Shown piece after piece: positions 1 to 7,409 of a DNA stretch of 26,400 nt. Origin of the DNA: CAZRDB01 sp964598695 (GTDB lineage: Bacteria > Armatimonadota > Zipacnadia > UBA1398); contig CAZRDB010000054.1 of assembly GCA_964598695.1 (NCBI GenBank), positions 1 to 26,400 on the forward strand, read 5' to 3'. The notes under the pieces were generated by a model. That model made no database searches and was not told where the DNA came from. It saw nothing but the letters and a program-made list of their open reading frames with translations. A program made the translations under genes and the position numbers. Each line of letters opens with the position of its first letter. Position 1 is the first letter of the stretch.

Positions 1-330
1 CACAAGGTGTACCGGGCAGCCGACCAGGGGCCCGAGCGTCTCCGCCACGGGCACGCCGGCCCACTTGTCGGGGAGGTTCGGGAGGCGGAGGGTGACGCCG
101 CGCGCGAGGTCGGCGAGGCCGGGGACACCCATTCCGAGCGCGGTCGGAGCCTCGCCCGCCTCCGTGGCCAACTCGCCGATGACGGTGGCGATGCGCTCGA
201 GCACGCGGGGCGCGCCCTCCCACGACTGCGTGGGGATCGTTCGTTGGGCGACCACGCCACGCTCGGTATCGCCGAGGGCGCAGGCCACCTTCGTGCCACC
301 AAGATCCACTCCGGCGTAGAGCACGTTCAC
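1..330 (-). CDS. ROK family sugar kinase, N-terminal part (runs off window)
   Basis: Seen: an open frame of 110 codons starts with GTG at 330 and continues past the window edge, so only the N-terminal third is present. Residues 7-14 read GVDLGGTK, the phosphate-binding loop of the ROK/actin-like ATPase fold, and MGVPGLAD near residue 75 matches the second conserved ROK block. A GAGG element lies about 12 bases before the GTG. Known: ROK kinases phosphorylate glucose, fructose, N-acetylmannosamine or related sugars at the expense of ATP, and some members are repressors with an N-terminal HTH. No HTH precedes the loop here, so this is a kinase. It lies 21 bases behind the sugar isomerase gene and is probably the last known member of that operon. 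The substrate cannot be told from this fragment. Confidence 0.85.
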   Translation of the reverse strand, partial: MNVLYAGVDLGGTKVACALGDTERGVVAQRTIPTQSWEGAPRVLERIATVIGELATEAGEAPTALGMGVPGLADLARGVTLRLPNLPDKWAGVPVAETLGPLVGCPVHLV

Positions 331-351
331 TCCGTATCTAGCCTCACATGC

Positions 352-1266
352 CTAGGCGATGAACTGCCGCAGATAGCGTGCGCTCTGGACGAGCGACGCC
401 TTGCGCAGCTCGAGACTCCCCTCGTAGGCCCGGTCCTCCACCTCGACGCAGACGGGGCCGTCGTAGCCCACATCAGCGAGGACGGAGCAGAACCGTCCCC
501 AGTTGACCTCACCGAGGCCGGGGAGCTTCGGCGTGTGGTAGGCGGGCGGGTAGGCGAGCACCCCGACGTCGTGGAGCCGGGCGCGGTCGACGCGGACGTC
601 CTTCGCGTGGACGTGGAAGACGCGGCTTCCGAACTCCCACAGCGGCTCGATGGGCTCCATCTGCTGCCAGACCAGGTGCGAGGGGTCGTAGTTGAGCCCG
701 AAGCCGGCGCTCGGGATCTCCTCGAACATCCGCCGCCAGACCGCCGGCGAGTGGGCGAGGTTCTTGCCGCCCGGCCACTCGTCGGCGGAGAACAGCATCG
801 GGCAGTTCTCGATCGCGATCCGCACCCCGAGCCCCTCGGCCAGCGCGACGAGGCCCGGCCAGACGGCCCGGAAGCGCGGCCAGTTGTCGTCGACCGAACG
901 GGTCCAGTCGCGACCGATGAAGGTGTTGACCGTCGTGAGGCCGAGCCGCGCGGCGCCCTCGATCACCGTGCGGAGATGCGCGAGACACGCCTCGGCCTCG
1001 GCCGCGTCCGGCGAGAGGACGTTCGGGTAGTAGCCGAGCCCCGAGAGCGCGACGCCCGTGCGGGCGGTGAGGCCCTGGATCCGGGTCACCTCCGCCTCGG
1101 TGAGGTTGGCGACGTCGATGTGGGTCACGCCGGCGTAGCGCCGCTCGGCCTTGCCGAGGGGCCAGCACATGACCTCGACGCACTCGTAGCCCGTCTCGGC
1201 CGCGAAGGTCAGGACCTCCTCGAGCGTGAGGTCGGGCAGGATCGCGCTCACGAAGCCCAGCTTCAT
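352..1266 (-). CDS. sugar phosphate isomerase/epimerase (xylose isomerase-like TIM barrel)
   Basis: A 304-residue AP-endonuclease-2/xylose-isomerase-like TIM barrel, a usual length for the family. Metal-ligand motifs are visible in order: IAIENCP (Glu153), NYDPSHL (Asp194 and the following His), VFHVHAKD, and VCVEVED near the C-terminus. Known: such enzymes interconvert keto sugars, inosose or hydroxypyruvate with a divalent metal. The start ATG is preceded by AAGGAG at good spacing and overlaps the stop of the upstream dehydrogenase gene as ATGA (4 bases), which indicates translational coupling. Gfo/Idh dehydrogenase plus isomerase pairs usually degrade oxidised sugars or inositol-type polyols, and that role is inferred here. 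The cytosol is the expected location because there is no signal peptide. The exact substrate is unknown. Confidence 0.9.
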   Translation of the reverse strand: MKLGFVSAILPDLTLEEVLTFAAETGYECVEVMCWPLGKAERRYAGVTHIDVANLTEAEVTRIQGLTARTGVALSGLGYYPNVLSPDAAEAEACLAHLRTVIEGAARLGLTTVNTFIGRDWTRSVDDNWPRFRAVWPGLVALAEGLGVRIAIENCPMLFSADEWPGGKNLAHSPAVWRRMFEEIPSAGFGLNYDPSHLVWQQMEPIEPLWEFGSRVFHVHAKDVRVDRARLHDVGVLAYPPAYHTPKLPGLGEVNWGRFCSVLADVGYDGPVCVEVEDRAYEGSLELRKASLVQSARYLRQFIA

Positions 1267-2423
1267 GCCTCGGCTCCTTCGACGGTGACCCAGCGGCTCT
1301 CCCGGTGGCTCTGGAGGATCGTCTCGCAGAGCACGACCTCGCGATGGCCGTCAGCGAACGTGGCGAAGGTCGGCGGGGCGGTGAAGTCGCCCGCGGCAAT
1401 GTAGCTGTAGAACGAGCGGAAGCTCTGCTTCATGGTGTCGGGGAAGCCCTCGTTGTGGCCGCCCGGGTAGGTGATGTAGGGCCGCACGGCGGGGGCGACG
1501 AGACCCGGGTCGCGCAGGAGCGACTCGTTGGGCTTGTCGCGGTGGCCGATCCACATCTCGTTGGGCGTCTCGCTGCACCAGGAGAGGGCGCACTTCGATC
1601 CGGCCAACTCGTAGCGGAGGCAGTTCTTGCGGCCGGCCGTCACCTGCGAGACCCACAGGACGCCGCGGGCCCCGCCCCGGAACCGGAGCATGATGCAGCC
1701 GTAGTCCTCGGTGTCGATCGCCACGTCCTCGCGCTCGACCGGCTTCTGCGCGCCGCTGGTGAAGGTCTGCACCTCGCCCTTGGGCCGCTTGCGGGTTGGG
1801 AAGACGGTGTGGAGATCGGCGCAAAGCGACTCGACCTCGAGGCCGGTGATCGAGTGGACGAGGTCGAGCCAGTGGGTGCCGATGTCGGCGACGGCCCGGA
1901 GCGCCCCACCCTCGTCGGCGAGGACGCGCCAGTTGTAGTCGGTCTCGTAGAACAGCCAGTCCTGGACGTAGCTGCCGCAGACCGAGAAGACCTCGCCGAT
2001 CTCGCCGGCGCGCATCCGCTCGCGGGCCTCGAGGGCCAGCGGGTAGTAGCGGAGGTTGTAGTTCACGCCGGCGGCGAGGCCGGACTTCTTGGCGAGGGCG
2101 GCCAGCTCGCCCGATTCGGCCGAGTTCATCGCGAGCGGCTTCTCGCAGAGGACGTGCTTGCCGGCGAGCAGGGCCTGCTTCGACATGGCGAAGTGCAGGC
2201 GGTTGGGCACGGCGATGTGGACGGCCTGAACGGTCGGGTCGCCGAGGACCTCCTCGAAGCTGCCGTAGGCCTTGGGCAGCCCGAGAGCCTCGCGGGCCGC
2301 GTTCGACTCGCGCTCATCCACACCGAGGATGCCGGTGAGACGCACTCCGAGGCGCTTCAGTGCTTCCACGTGAACCGGGCCGATGAACCCGGCCCCTACG
2401 ACGGCTACTCCGATGTCTTTCAT
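1263..2423 (-). CDS. Gfo/Idh/MocA family oxidoreductase
   Basis: A 386-residue NAD(P)-dependent sugar dehydrogenase. The N-terminal Rossmann fold carries VVGAGFIG (residues 8-15), and the family motif CEKPLAMN has its conserved Lys at residue 95. The C-terminal half is the alpha/beta dimerisation and substrate domain typical of MocA-like proteins, with GTHWLDLVH resembling the conserved D-x3-H active-site block. The start ATG has GAGGAG eight bases upstream. It is the first gene of a minus-strand operon with the TIM-barrel isomerase (4-base overlap) and the ROK kinase. Known: members oxidise a hydroxyl of glucose, inositol or aminosugars. Inference: the three genes form a sugar or polyol degradation route. 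Substrate is not predictable from sequence alone. Confidence 0.92.
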   Translation of the reverse strand: MKDIGVAVVGAGFIGPVHVEALKRLGVRLTGILGVDERESNAAREALGLPKAYGSFEEVLGDPTVQAVHIAVPNRLHFAMSKQALLAGKHVLCEKPLAMNSAESGELAALAKKSGLAAGVNYNLRYYPLALEARERMRAGEIGEVFSVCGSYVQDWLFYETDYNWRVLADEGGALRAVADIGTHWLDLVHSITGLEVESLCADLHTVFPTRKRPKGEVQTFTSGAQKPVEREDVAIDTEDYGCIMLRFRGGARGVLWVSQVTAGRKNCLRYELAGSKCALSWCSETPNEMWIGHRDKPNESLLRDPGLVAPAVRPYITYPGGHNEGFPDTMKQSFRSFYSYIAAGDFTAPPTFATFADGHREVVLCETILQSHRESRWVTVEGAEA

Positions 2424-2634
2424 GGCGGACTCCTCAACAGGGGACGTACGGGAGGGCGCGCCAGCCGGCGGCCATTCCCGCTCCCTGCTGGTTTCGGCGG
2501 AAGGACCGCCCGGGCCTGCACGGGGTCGCCCTGAGGAGCGCGGCTCCCCGGCCCGGCGCCGTCTGTAGCGAGGAGGCCCGCGCGGAGGACTGGAGAAACG
2601 GAGATCAGCTCGTACCCTCAGGAGGTCCTACCCC
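2424..2634. other. divergent intergenic region
   Basis: This 211-base spacer separates the minus-strand sugar operon from the plus-strand PA14 protein and must carry both promoters. I see no convincing -35/-10 pair. It contains a degenerate copy (2529-2547) of the REP-like module found near 4453-4836, and an AGGAGGT Shine-Dalgarno sequence just before 2635. Confidence 0.5.
2529..2547 (+). repeat. degenerate REP-like module A
   Basis: CCCTGAGGAGCGCGGCTCC matches 17 of 19 bases of the module at 4609-4627 (CCCTGAAGGGCGCGGCTCC). It can still fold as a GGAGC-GCG-GCTCC hairpin, so a compensating change keeps the stem. Confidence 0.5.
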
Positions 2635-3846
2635 ATGATCAGACGTGTCGCGGGCTTCGCCTGCCTGCTCTGCTCCGCCCTGCTGCTCGCCGTCGCGGCC
2701 CACGCCGACGGCGGGGCCGTTGTCGGCGGGCCGGGGCGGGCCGGTGGGCCCGGCCTGCACTGCACCTACTACGAGGGCGAGATCGCCACGCTGCTCGACC
2801 TCGGCGAACTGCGGCCGACGAAGTCCGGCATCGCGCCGGACTTCTCGCTGCCCAGCTCGGCGCGCGAGGAGTACTTCGCGATCGAGTGGTACGGCGCGAT
2901 CGAGATCGCCGTCGAGGGCGACTACACGTTCACCACCGAGTCCGACGACGGCAGCCTGCTCGCCATCGGCGGCGGGCTCGTCGTACGCAACGACTACGAC
3001 CACGGCACGGTCGAGGAGAGCGGGACGGTCCACCTCACGGCCGGCAAGCACCCGATCTGGGTCGCCTACTTCCAGGGCGCGGGCGACCGGGCCTGGTCGG
3101 TCGCGTGGGAGGGCCCGGGCATCGCGAAGTCGCCCATCCCGGCTGCCGTCCTGAGTCAGGCGCCCAGGGCCTACACGCTCCCCCAGGGCACGCCGAAGAC
3201 CACGAGCCTCGAGTGGCCGGAGATCGGGGTCCGGTTCGACGTCCGCGTCGACACCCGGGCCGAGCCGAAGCTCGACTTCATGCAGGACGCGATCCCCGAG
3301 ACCATCCGCAAGCACTTCCCGGTCATCTGGGAGACGATCGGCACCGAGCGGACCCGGATGCCGGCCGAGGTGCGCTTCACCGTCCGGCCCGGCATCGACG
3401 TTCCCGCCTACGCCGCCGGCTCCGGGATCGCCTTCAGCGCCGAGCACTTCACCCGGCACCCGGACGACCTCGGCTGCGTGATCCACGAGCTGACCCACAT
3501 CGTCCAGTCGTACCGGGATATCCCCGAGGGCACGGGCTGGATCGTTGAGGGCCTCGCCGACTACGTCCGGTACCGCTCCGCCGCCGACCACAGCGGCTGG
3601 GGCATCCAGGTGCCCTACCGCCCCGGCATGCAGTACACCGAGGGCTACGGCACCGCTGCCGGCTTCTTCATCTGGATCGAGAAGGACTACGACCCCCGGA
3701 TGGCGGCCAAGCTCAACCGCGCGCTGAAGCACGGCGAGTACACGCCAGAGATCTGGGTGACCGCGACCGGCAAGAGCCTCGACGAGCTGTGGGAGCAGTA
3801 CAAGACCGTCCCCGCACCGGTGCCCGCGCGGCCCGACGCGCAGTAG
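2635..3846 (+). CDS. secreted PA14-like / basic secretory protein-type zinc metallopeptidase
   Basis: 403 residues. A signal peptide is clear: Arg3-Arg4, a hydrophobic run to about residue 22, and an AHA cleavage site. Residues 40-155 look like a PA14 beta-sandwich (EGDYTFTTESDDGSLLAIGG). Residues 190-390 resemble the basic secretory protein (BSP, PF04450-like) peptidase domain: VIHELTHIVQSY has the zinc-type HExxH at His284-His288, followed by GWIVEGLADYVRY with Glu305 as the likely third ligand. The ATG is preceded by a near-perfect AGGAGGT. Known: PA14 domains bind glycans, and BSP proteins are zincin-like with poorly defined substrates. Inference: an exported hydrolase acting on glycoprotein or plant material. 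It runs convergent to a second PA14/HExxH protein at 4835-7093. The domain assignment is good; the substrate is unknown. Confidence 0.85.
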   Translation: MIRRVAGFACLLCSALLLAVAAHADGGAVVGGPGRAGGPGLHCTYYEGEIATLLDLGELRPTKSGIAPDFSLPSSAREEYFAIEWYGAIEIAVEGDYTFTTESDDGSLLAIGGGLVVRNDYDHGTVEESGTVHLTAGKHPIWVAYFQGAGDRAWSVAWEGPGIAKSPIPAAVLSQAPRAYTLPQGTPKTTSLEWPEIGVRFDVRVDTRAEPKLDFMQDAIPETIRKHFPVIWETIGTERTRMPAEVRFTVRPGIDVPAYAAGSGIAFSAEHFTRHPDDLGCVIHELTHIVQSYRDIPEGTGWIVEGLADYVRYRSAADHSGWGIQVPYRPGMQYTEGYGTAAGFFIWIEKDYDPRMAAKLNRALKHGEYTPEIWVTATGKSLDELWEQYKTVPAPVPARPDAQ

Positions 3847-3949
3847 GAGACCTCGCGCGGTCCCGTCCCGCGGCTGCGGTCGCGGGGCGGGGCATCCGAG
3901 GAGGCGTGGAGTGCGCGCCAGACCCACGGGGGGGGAGGAGGGCTCGCGG

Positions 3950-4432
3950 ATGGGCGAGACGACGCAGGCGCGCGAGGACGGCTTCCGCGGGACACTCGTG
4001 CTGCGGGTGACCGAGGCGCGGATCGAGGCCGTCGCCCTCGCCCTGTTCGTGCCGCTGTGGGGCCTGTGCGCCCGCGCGGGCCGAACCCGCATCGTCCGGT
4101 GGACGGAGGTCCGGGAGCCGCCCGCCACCTACCCCGAGGTCACCCGCGTGGTCGTCTCAGGGCACGGCCCGACCGACGCGGCGCGCGTCATCGGGTGGGA
4201 CGAAGGCAGCCCGGTCCTTCTTCCCGAGGATCTCGCCCGGCTGTGCCCACACGCGCGCGGCATCGCGATGTGGGCCTGCTACCAAGGCCGCCAAGCCGAG
4301 GCATGGGCCGGCGCCTTCCCCGAGCCACGGCCGACCGTCCGCGGCCACAAAGGCCCGGTGCTCGGCCCCTTCCCCGTGCCCGAGTGGCTCGCGAGCGCCT
4401 GGGGCAGGCTGCGGGGATGGCTGCACGTGTGA
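3950..4432 (+). CDS. small caspase/CHAT-like protein, unrecognised family
   Basis: 160 residues with ATG at 3950, chosen because GGAGGAGG lies seven bases upstream. An earlier in-frame GTG at 3911 has no such site. I do not recognise a named family. What can be seen is a strand ending in VVVSGHG (His72), a region rich in Leu and Pro, the segment LLPEDLARLCPHARGI, and a second strand ending in MWACYQG (Cys110). The order of beta-strand, GHG, a loop with L-x(n)-L, then beta-strand-AC-x-x-G is that of the His-Cys dyad in caspase-like and CHAT peptidases, but the domain is much shorter. There is no signal peptide; residues 28-40 are hydrophobic but short. It lies about 100 bases behind the PA14 peptidase gene on the same strand. 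Protease activity is an inference. Confidence 0.6.
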   Translation: MGETTQAREDGFRGTLVLRVTEARIEAVALALFVPLWGLCARAGRTRIVRWTEVREPPATYPEVTRVVVSGHGPTDAARVIGWDEGSPVLLPEDLARLCPHARGIAMWACYQGRQAEAWAGAFPEPRPTVRGHKGPVLGPFPVPEWLASAWGRLRGWLHV

Positions 4433-4452
4433 GGCGGAGGGAGGAGGCCGCA

Positions 4453-4514
4453 TCCGCGCCCTGAAGGGCGCGGCTGCACCGCGAGGCACCGGAGCCGCAG
4501 GCTTCAGCCCGCGG
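4453..4514 (+). repeat. REP-like unit 1 (module A 4453-4475, module B 4495-4514)
   Basis: Module A is a 23-base stretch identical in units 1, 2 and 3, with inverted arms GCGCCCT/AGGGCGC around GA. Module B, CCGCAGGCTTCAGCCCGCGG, is a palindrome with one base different from unit 2. The module starts are 42 bases apart, exactly as in unit 2. Confidence 0.8.
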
Positions 4515-4573
4515 GGCCTCTCACGCACACCAGCCCCTTGGCCGCCGTCCCTGAGGTCGCCCGCAGGGCGAGT

Positions 4574-4664
4574 CACGAAGGGCGGCGGCAGAGGGGGCAG
4601 CGTCCGCGCCCTGAAGGGCGCGGCTCCGCAGGCCAGGACCTCAGCCGCGGGCTTCAGCCCGCGG
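4574..4664 (+). repeat. REP-like unit 2 (module A 4603-4625, module B 4645-4664) with direct repeat leader
   Basis: The stretch 4574-4642 is repeated at 4768-4836 with only two mismatches. Module B, CCGCGGGCTTCAGCCCGCGG (4645-4664), has perfect 9-base arms around TC. The unit ends three bases before the N-run. Confidence 0.85.
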
Positions 4665-4667
4665 AGC

Positions 4668-4767
4668 NNNNNNNNNNNNNNNNNNNNNNNNNNNNNNNNN
4701 NNNNNNNNNNNNNNNNNNNNNNNNNNNNNNNNNNNNNNNNNNNNNNNNNNNNNNNNNNNNNNNNNNN
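4668..4767. other. scaffold gap, 100 Ns
   Basis: Exactly 100 Ns, the conventional filler for a gap of unknown size. It begins just after REP-like unit 2 and ends at the first base of the repeated leader of unit 3, so the repeat array itself probably broke the assembly. More units may be hidden here. Confidence 0.95.
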
Positions 4768-4836
4768 CACGAAGGGCGGCGGCAGAGGGGGCAGCGTCCG
4801 CGCCCTGAAGGGCGCGGCTCCTCAGGCCAGGGCCTC
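4768..4836 (+). repeat. REP-like unit 3, module A only (4797-4819)
   Basis: Direct copy of 4574-4642 with two substitutions. Module B would be expected from 4839, but that position is the 3' end of the minus-strand coding region and no palindrome is present. The repeat overlaps the gene stop codon (4835-4837). Confidence 0.85.
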
Positions 4837-7093
4837 ACCGGAGGACCTTGGTCTCCGTCCAGACGCCCCAGTCACCGCTCTTGCCGTTGCCGCCATCCTC
4901 GGTGATGAGTTCGAGCACGTCGACGCCCGTGACATCCAGCCGGGCCGAGCGCTCGGCCGCGTCGGTCACGAGGTCGGAACGGAACAGCTCCTTGCCGTCA
5001 CCCAGGACGACGAAGACGACGCTCCCCGCGTGCCCCTTCTGGAGGTGGTAGAGAGTCTCGAACGAGGTCCACTTGCCCTCCAGTCGGTACAGGTAGCGCG
5101 AGGCGGCGTGGGCGTAGAGGCCGTTGAAGTGGACGCCCTCGGCGCTGCGGAGCGGCATGTCGCCGGGGAGCGCGTTGCGCGTTGGCTCTTCCCACCCCAC
5201 GGAGGCGTTCTCCCAGACGGCATCGCCCAGGGCGAGGCTCTTCGTCTCGGCGGGCGCCTCGGCAGGCCGGAGCGTCGGCTCGGGCCTGGGCGAGAAGGCC
5301 CAGCGGAGGATCTCCTTCTCCTCCGGCGTGAAGAAGCTCCAGGGGTCGACGCCGCCGTACTCCGCGAGCTTCGCGAAGTACAGCTCCATCTTCCCCCAAC
5401 GCGTCGCGAGCTGCGTGGCGATCTCGGGCGTGATGCGGTCCTCCGGCCTCGCGGACCAGGCGACTGAGACGTGGCTCCCGCCGCCGTTGTCCCTGTGGAG
5501 CACCTCGACGGCATAGCGCTTGCCGGCCTCGAGCGCGATCGGCTCCGACTGCTGGCCCGGGCCGAGAGCCGACCGGGGATCGCAGTAGCTCGTGACCGTC
5601 GCGACCCGGCGCTTGTTGGCCGGGTCCTCATCGGTGCTGAGGTACAGCTCCGCGACGTCGTCGGCGCTCAGCCACAGCGTGTAGTCCCCACTCTCGGGCG
5701 GCACGAGGAAGCCCGTCACCCGCTGGCCGTAGCCCTCGTACTCCGACTGCGTCGCCTCGAGCGTGGAGAGCGTCTCGTCGAGGTCGGGCGACCCGGCAAA
5801 GCGCGGGCTGGCCGTGAAGTCGGCGACGGTCTCGCCCTCGAGGTCCTTCCAGACCTCGCGCCGCAGGTGCCCCGCCGTCCCGTCCGGGGCGACGAGGCAG
5901 GCACTCTCGATCGGCGCGCGGTCGAGAGACTGGAACCAGCGGTAGGTCTGGCGGAAGGGCTCCCACCCGACGCGGTCGCGGAGCGCGATGACCTTGCGGA
6001 TGACGGCGCAGATGTTGGGGACGCCCTCGACCCCGCGGATCTCCCATCGGTCCCGCACGGCCGCCCCGCGCCGCCAGCCGCTGTCCTCACAGAAGCCCAT
6101 GTCGCGGGTCTCACACGCGTAGTACATGAACAGCTCGCTGAAGTGCATCTCGAAAGACCAGCGGTCGCGGTCGAAGACGTGGGCGTACTCGTGGAGGAAG
6201 ACCTCGGGGCAGAAGCCCTCGATGCGCCAGTTGTCGCGCAGCACCTCCGGCAGGACGACCCACTCGACGGGGTCGCTCGACCAACCGAGCGCGCCGATGT
6301 CCCAGAGCTTGGGGGACCAGGCCGAGAGGCGCAGATCGTCGGGCAGCGGGTCGCCGGTCAGCTCGGCGTAGGCCTCGCAGAGGATGTCGGTGTTGCGGAC
6401 CGCCTGCTCGACGCCGGCGCGCGTCGCCAGCTCGACCTCGTCCTTGTAGAGGTTCAGGACGAGGTGCTTGCCCTCGAACCGCTCGGTGTCCGGGTTGGGC
6501 TCAACGGTGAGATCGTCGAAGTAGGCCTTGCCGATCGTCCCACCCGTGCCGAAGCGGAGCGAGACGGTGAGCAGCCCGTCGCGCGTGGTCTGGACGTCGA
6601 GCGCGAACGGGGTCCAGTCGAAGTCGCCGACAGCCTCGACTCCGGCCTTGTTCGCGTTGGTGTCGCTCTGCCACATGCTCGTGGTGATGCTCGGGCCGAC
6701 AGGATCGCCCTCCACGCCCTCGCCGAGCCGGATCCCCTCGCCGCGGATCTTCCCGCGCACGATGTAGGTCGTGAAGGGCTCGAGCTTGAGGCTCTGGCTC
6801 CAGACGGCCGCGTCCTCCGCCGAGGGCTTCGTGACCTCGATCACGACGCACGAGGAGCCGCCGACACCCCCCGCGGGCTCGGAGCCCGTTCGGGCCCACG
6901 CCGTCGCCGGGTCGATCGAGAGGCCCGGCGTGCTCGTCGTGGACTGGGCCTCGAAGCGCCAGCCGGCGGGGCCGCCGTTGAGCGACAGCTCGAACGAGCC
7001 GTTGGCGAGGCTCGACGGAAGCTGCTCGGCCGCCCCGGCGGCGAGGACGAGCGAGGCGAGGAGGGGCAGCAGGGCGAGGCGACGCGGGCGCAT
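4835..7093 (-). CDS. secreted multidomain metallopeptidase-like protein (HExxH, PA14-like, NPCBM-like)
   Basis: 752 residues with a signal peptide (MRPRR, hydrophobic core, cleavage near AGA at 19-22). Residues about 30-205 form a carbohydrate-binding jelly roll (NGSFE start, YFDDLTV end). A central region has FLHEYAHVFD, a zinc HExxH at His301-His305, followed by FEMHFSELFMYYACE; this spacing resembles M60-like (gluzincin) peptidases, where a Glu downstream is the third ligand. Residues about 459-570 look PA14-like (SGDYTLWLSADDVAELYLS), and residues about 617-752 look like an NPCBM domain (GVHFNGLYAHAASRYLYRL). M60 enzymes cleave glycoproteins such as mucins; the same substrate type is inferred here. 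The ATG has AAGGAG nine bases upstream. The family assignment of the peptidase part is moderate, the secreted glycan-binding architecture firm. Confidence 0.8.
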   Translation of the reverse strand: MRPRRLALLPLLASLVLAAGAAEQLPSSLANGSFELSLNGGPAGWRFEAQSTTSTPGLSIDPATAWARTGSEPAGGVGGSSCVVIEVTKPSAEDAAVWSQSLKLEPFTTYIVRGKIRGEGIRLGEGVEGDPVGPSITTSMWQSDTNANKAGVEAVGDFDWTPFALDVQTTRDGLLTVSLRFGTGGTIGKAYFDDLTVEPNPDTERFEGKHLVLNLYKDEVELATRAGVEQAVRNTDILCEAYAELTGDPLPDDLRLSAWSPKLWDIGALGWSSDPVEWVVLPEVLRDNWRIEGFCPEVFLHEYAHVFDRDRWSFEMHFSELFMYYACETRDMGFCEDSGWRRGAAVRDRWEIRGVEGVPNICAVIRKVIALRDRVGWEPFRQTYRWFQSLDRAPIESACLVAPDGTAGHLRREVWKDLEGETVADFTASPRFAGSPDLDETLSTLEATQSEYEGYGQRVTGFLVPPESGDYTLWLSADDVAELYLSTDEDPANKRRVATVTSYCDPRSALGPGQQSEPIALEAGKRYAVEVLHRDNGGGSHVSVAWSARPEDRITPEIATQLATRWGKMELYFAKLAEYGGVDPWSFFTPEEKEILRWAFSPRPEPTLRPAEAPAETKSLALGDAVWENASVGWEEPTRNALPGDMPLRSAEGVHFNGLYAHAASRYLYRLEGKWTSFETLYHLQKGHAGSVVFVVLGDGKELFRSDLVTDAAERSARLDVTGVDVLELITEDGGNGKSGDWGVWTETKVLR

Positions 7094-7175
7094 GGTCTCT
7101 CCTTCGGCGTGCGGAGCCGTCCCCCGCGACGGTTCGCCGCGCGGGGCGTCTGCCCTCCCGCGGCAGGCCCGGCGC

Positions 7176-7205
7176 TTGACATCGCGCGCGGCGGGTGAGT
7201 AGATT
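7176..7205 (+). promoter_or_regulatory. sigma70-type promoter for the tRNA/tadA operon
   Basis: A perfect -35 TTGACA (7176-7181) is followed after 18 bases by TAGATT (7200-7205), 12 bases before the first tRNA nucleotide. It is the best promoter match in this window. Confidence 0.7.
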
Positions 7206-7217
7206 CTCCGGCTTGAC

Positions 7218-7293
7218 GCGCCCGTAGCTCAGCGGATAGAGCGCCGGCCTCCGGAGCCGTAGGTCGCCCGTTCGAATCGGGCCGGGCGCGCCA
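7218..7293 (+). tRNA. tRNA-Arg(CCG)
   Basis: Acceptor GCGCCCG (7218-7224) pairs perfectly with CGGGCGC (7283-7289). The D arm is GCTC...GAGC, and the T arm is GCCCG-TTCGAAT-CGGGC. The anticodon loop CTCCGGA (7249-7255) gives anticodon CCG at 7251-7253, which reads the Arg codon CGG. The discriminator is G and CCA is encoded (7291-7293). The outermost anticodon-stem pair (27-43) is a C-U mismatch. Confidence 0.95.
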
Positions 7294-7312
7294 GTCGACA
7301 ATCACGGGTCTC

Positions 7313-7388
7313 GGTCCCGTAGCTCAGCGGATAGAGCAGGAACCTCCTAAGTTCAAGGTCGCCCGTTCGAGTCGGGCCGGGACCGCCA
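7313..7388 (+). tRNA. tRNA-Arg(CCT)
   Basis: Acceptor GGTCCCG (7313-7319) pairs with CGGGACC (7378-7384). The anticodon loop CTCCTAA (7344-7350) gives CCT at 7346-7348, which reads the Arg codon AGG. CCA is encoded. The D arm is identical and the T arm nearly identical to the preceding tRNA-Arg, so the two are close paralogues. The 27-43 pair is again mismatched (G-A). Confidence 0.95.
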
Positions 7389-7409
7389 TGTTCGCGATGA
7401 GGGTGCCAG

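Larger units (their letters stand above)
4433..4834. other. convergent intergenic region with REP-like repeats and scaffold gap
   Basis: This 402-base stretch lies between the stop codons of convergent genes and has no credible gene. It holds two complete two-module palindromic units, the beginning of a third, and a run of 100 Ns. The palindromes may act as bidirectional transcription stops or mRNA stabilisers, which is typical for REP elements between convergent genes. Confidence 0.8.

Noticed and set aside
3862..3885. GTCCCGCG/CGCGGGGC hairpin after the PA14/BSP gene as a terminator
   Set aside because: No T-run follows, and the next gene on the same strand starts only about 65 bases later; readthrough is plausible.
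2605..4128. Minus-strand open frame of 507 codons over the PA14/BSP gene
   Set aside because: No recognisable domain. The plus strand has an AGGAGGT, signal peptide and HExxH.
5471..7198. Plus-strand open frame of 575 codons opposite the metallopeptidase-like gene
   Set aside because: Same shadow effect. The minus strand has clear domains, signal peptide and SD.
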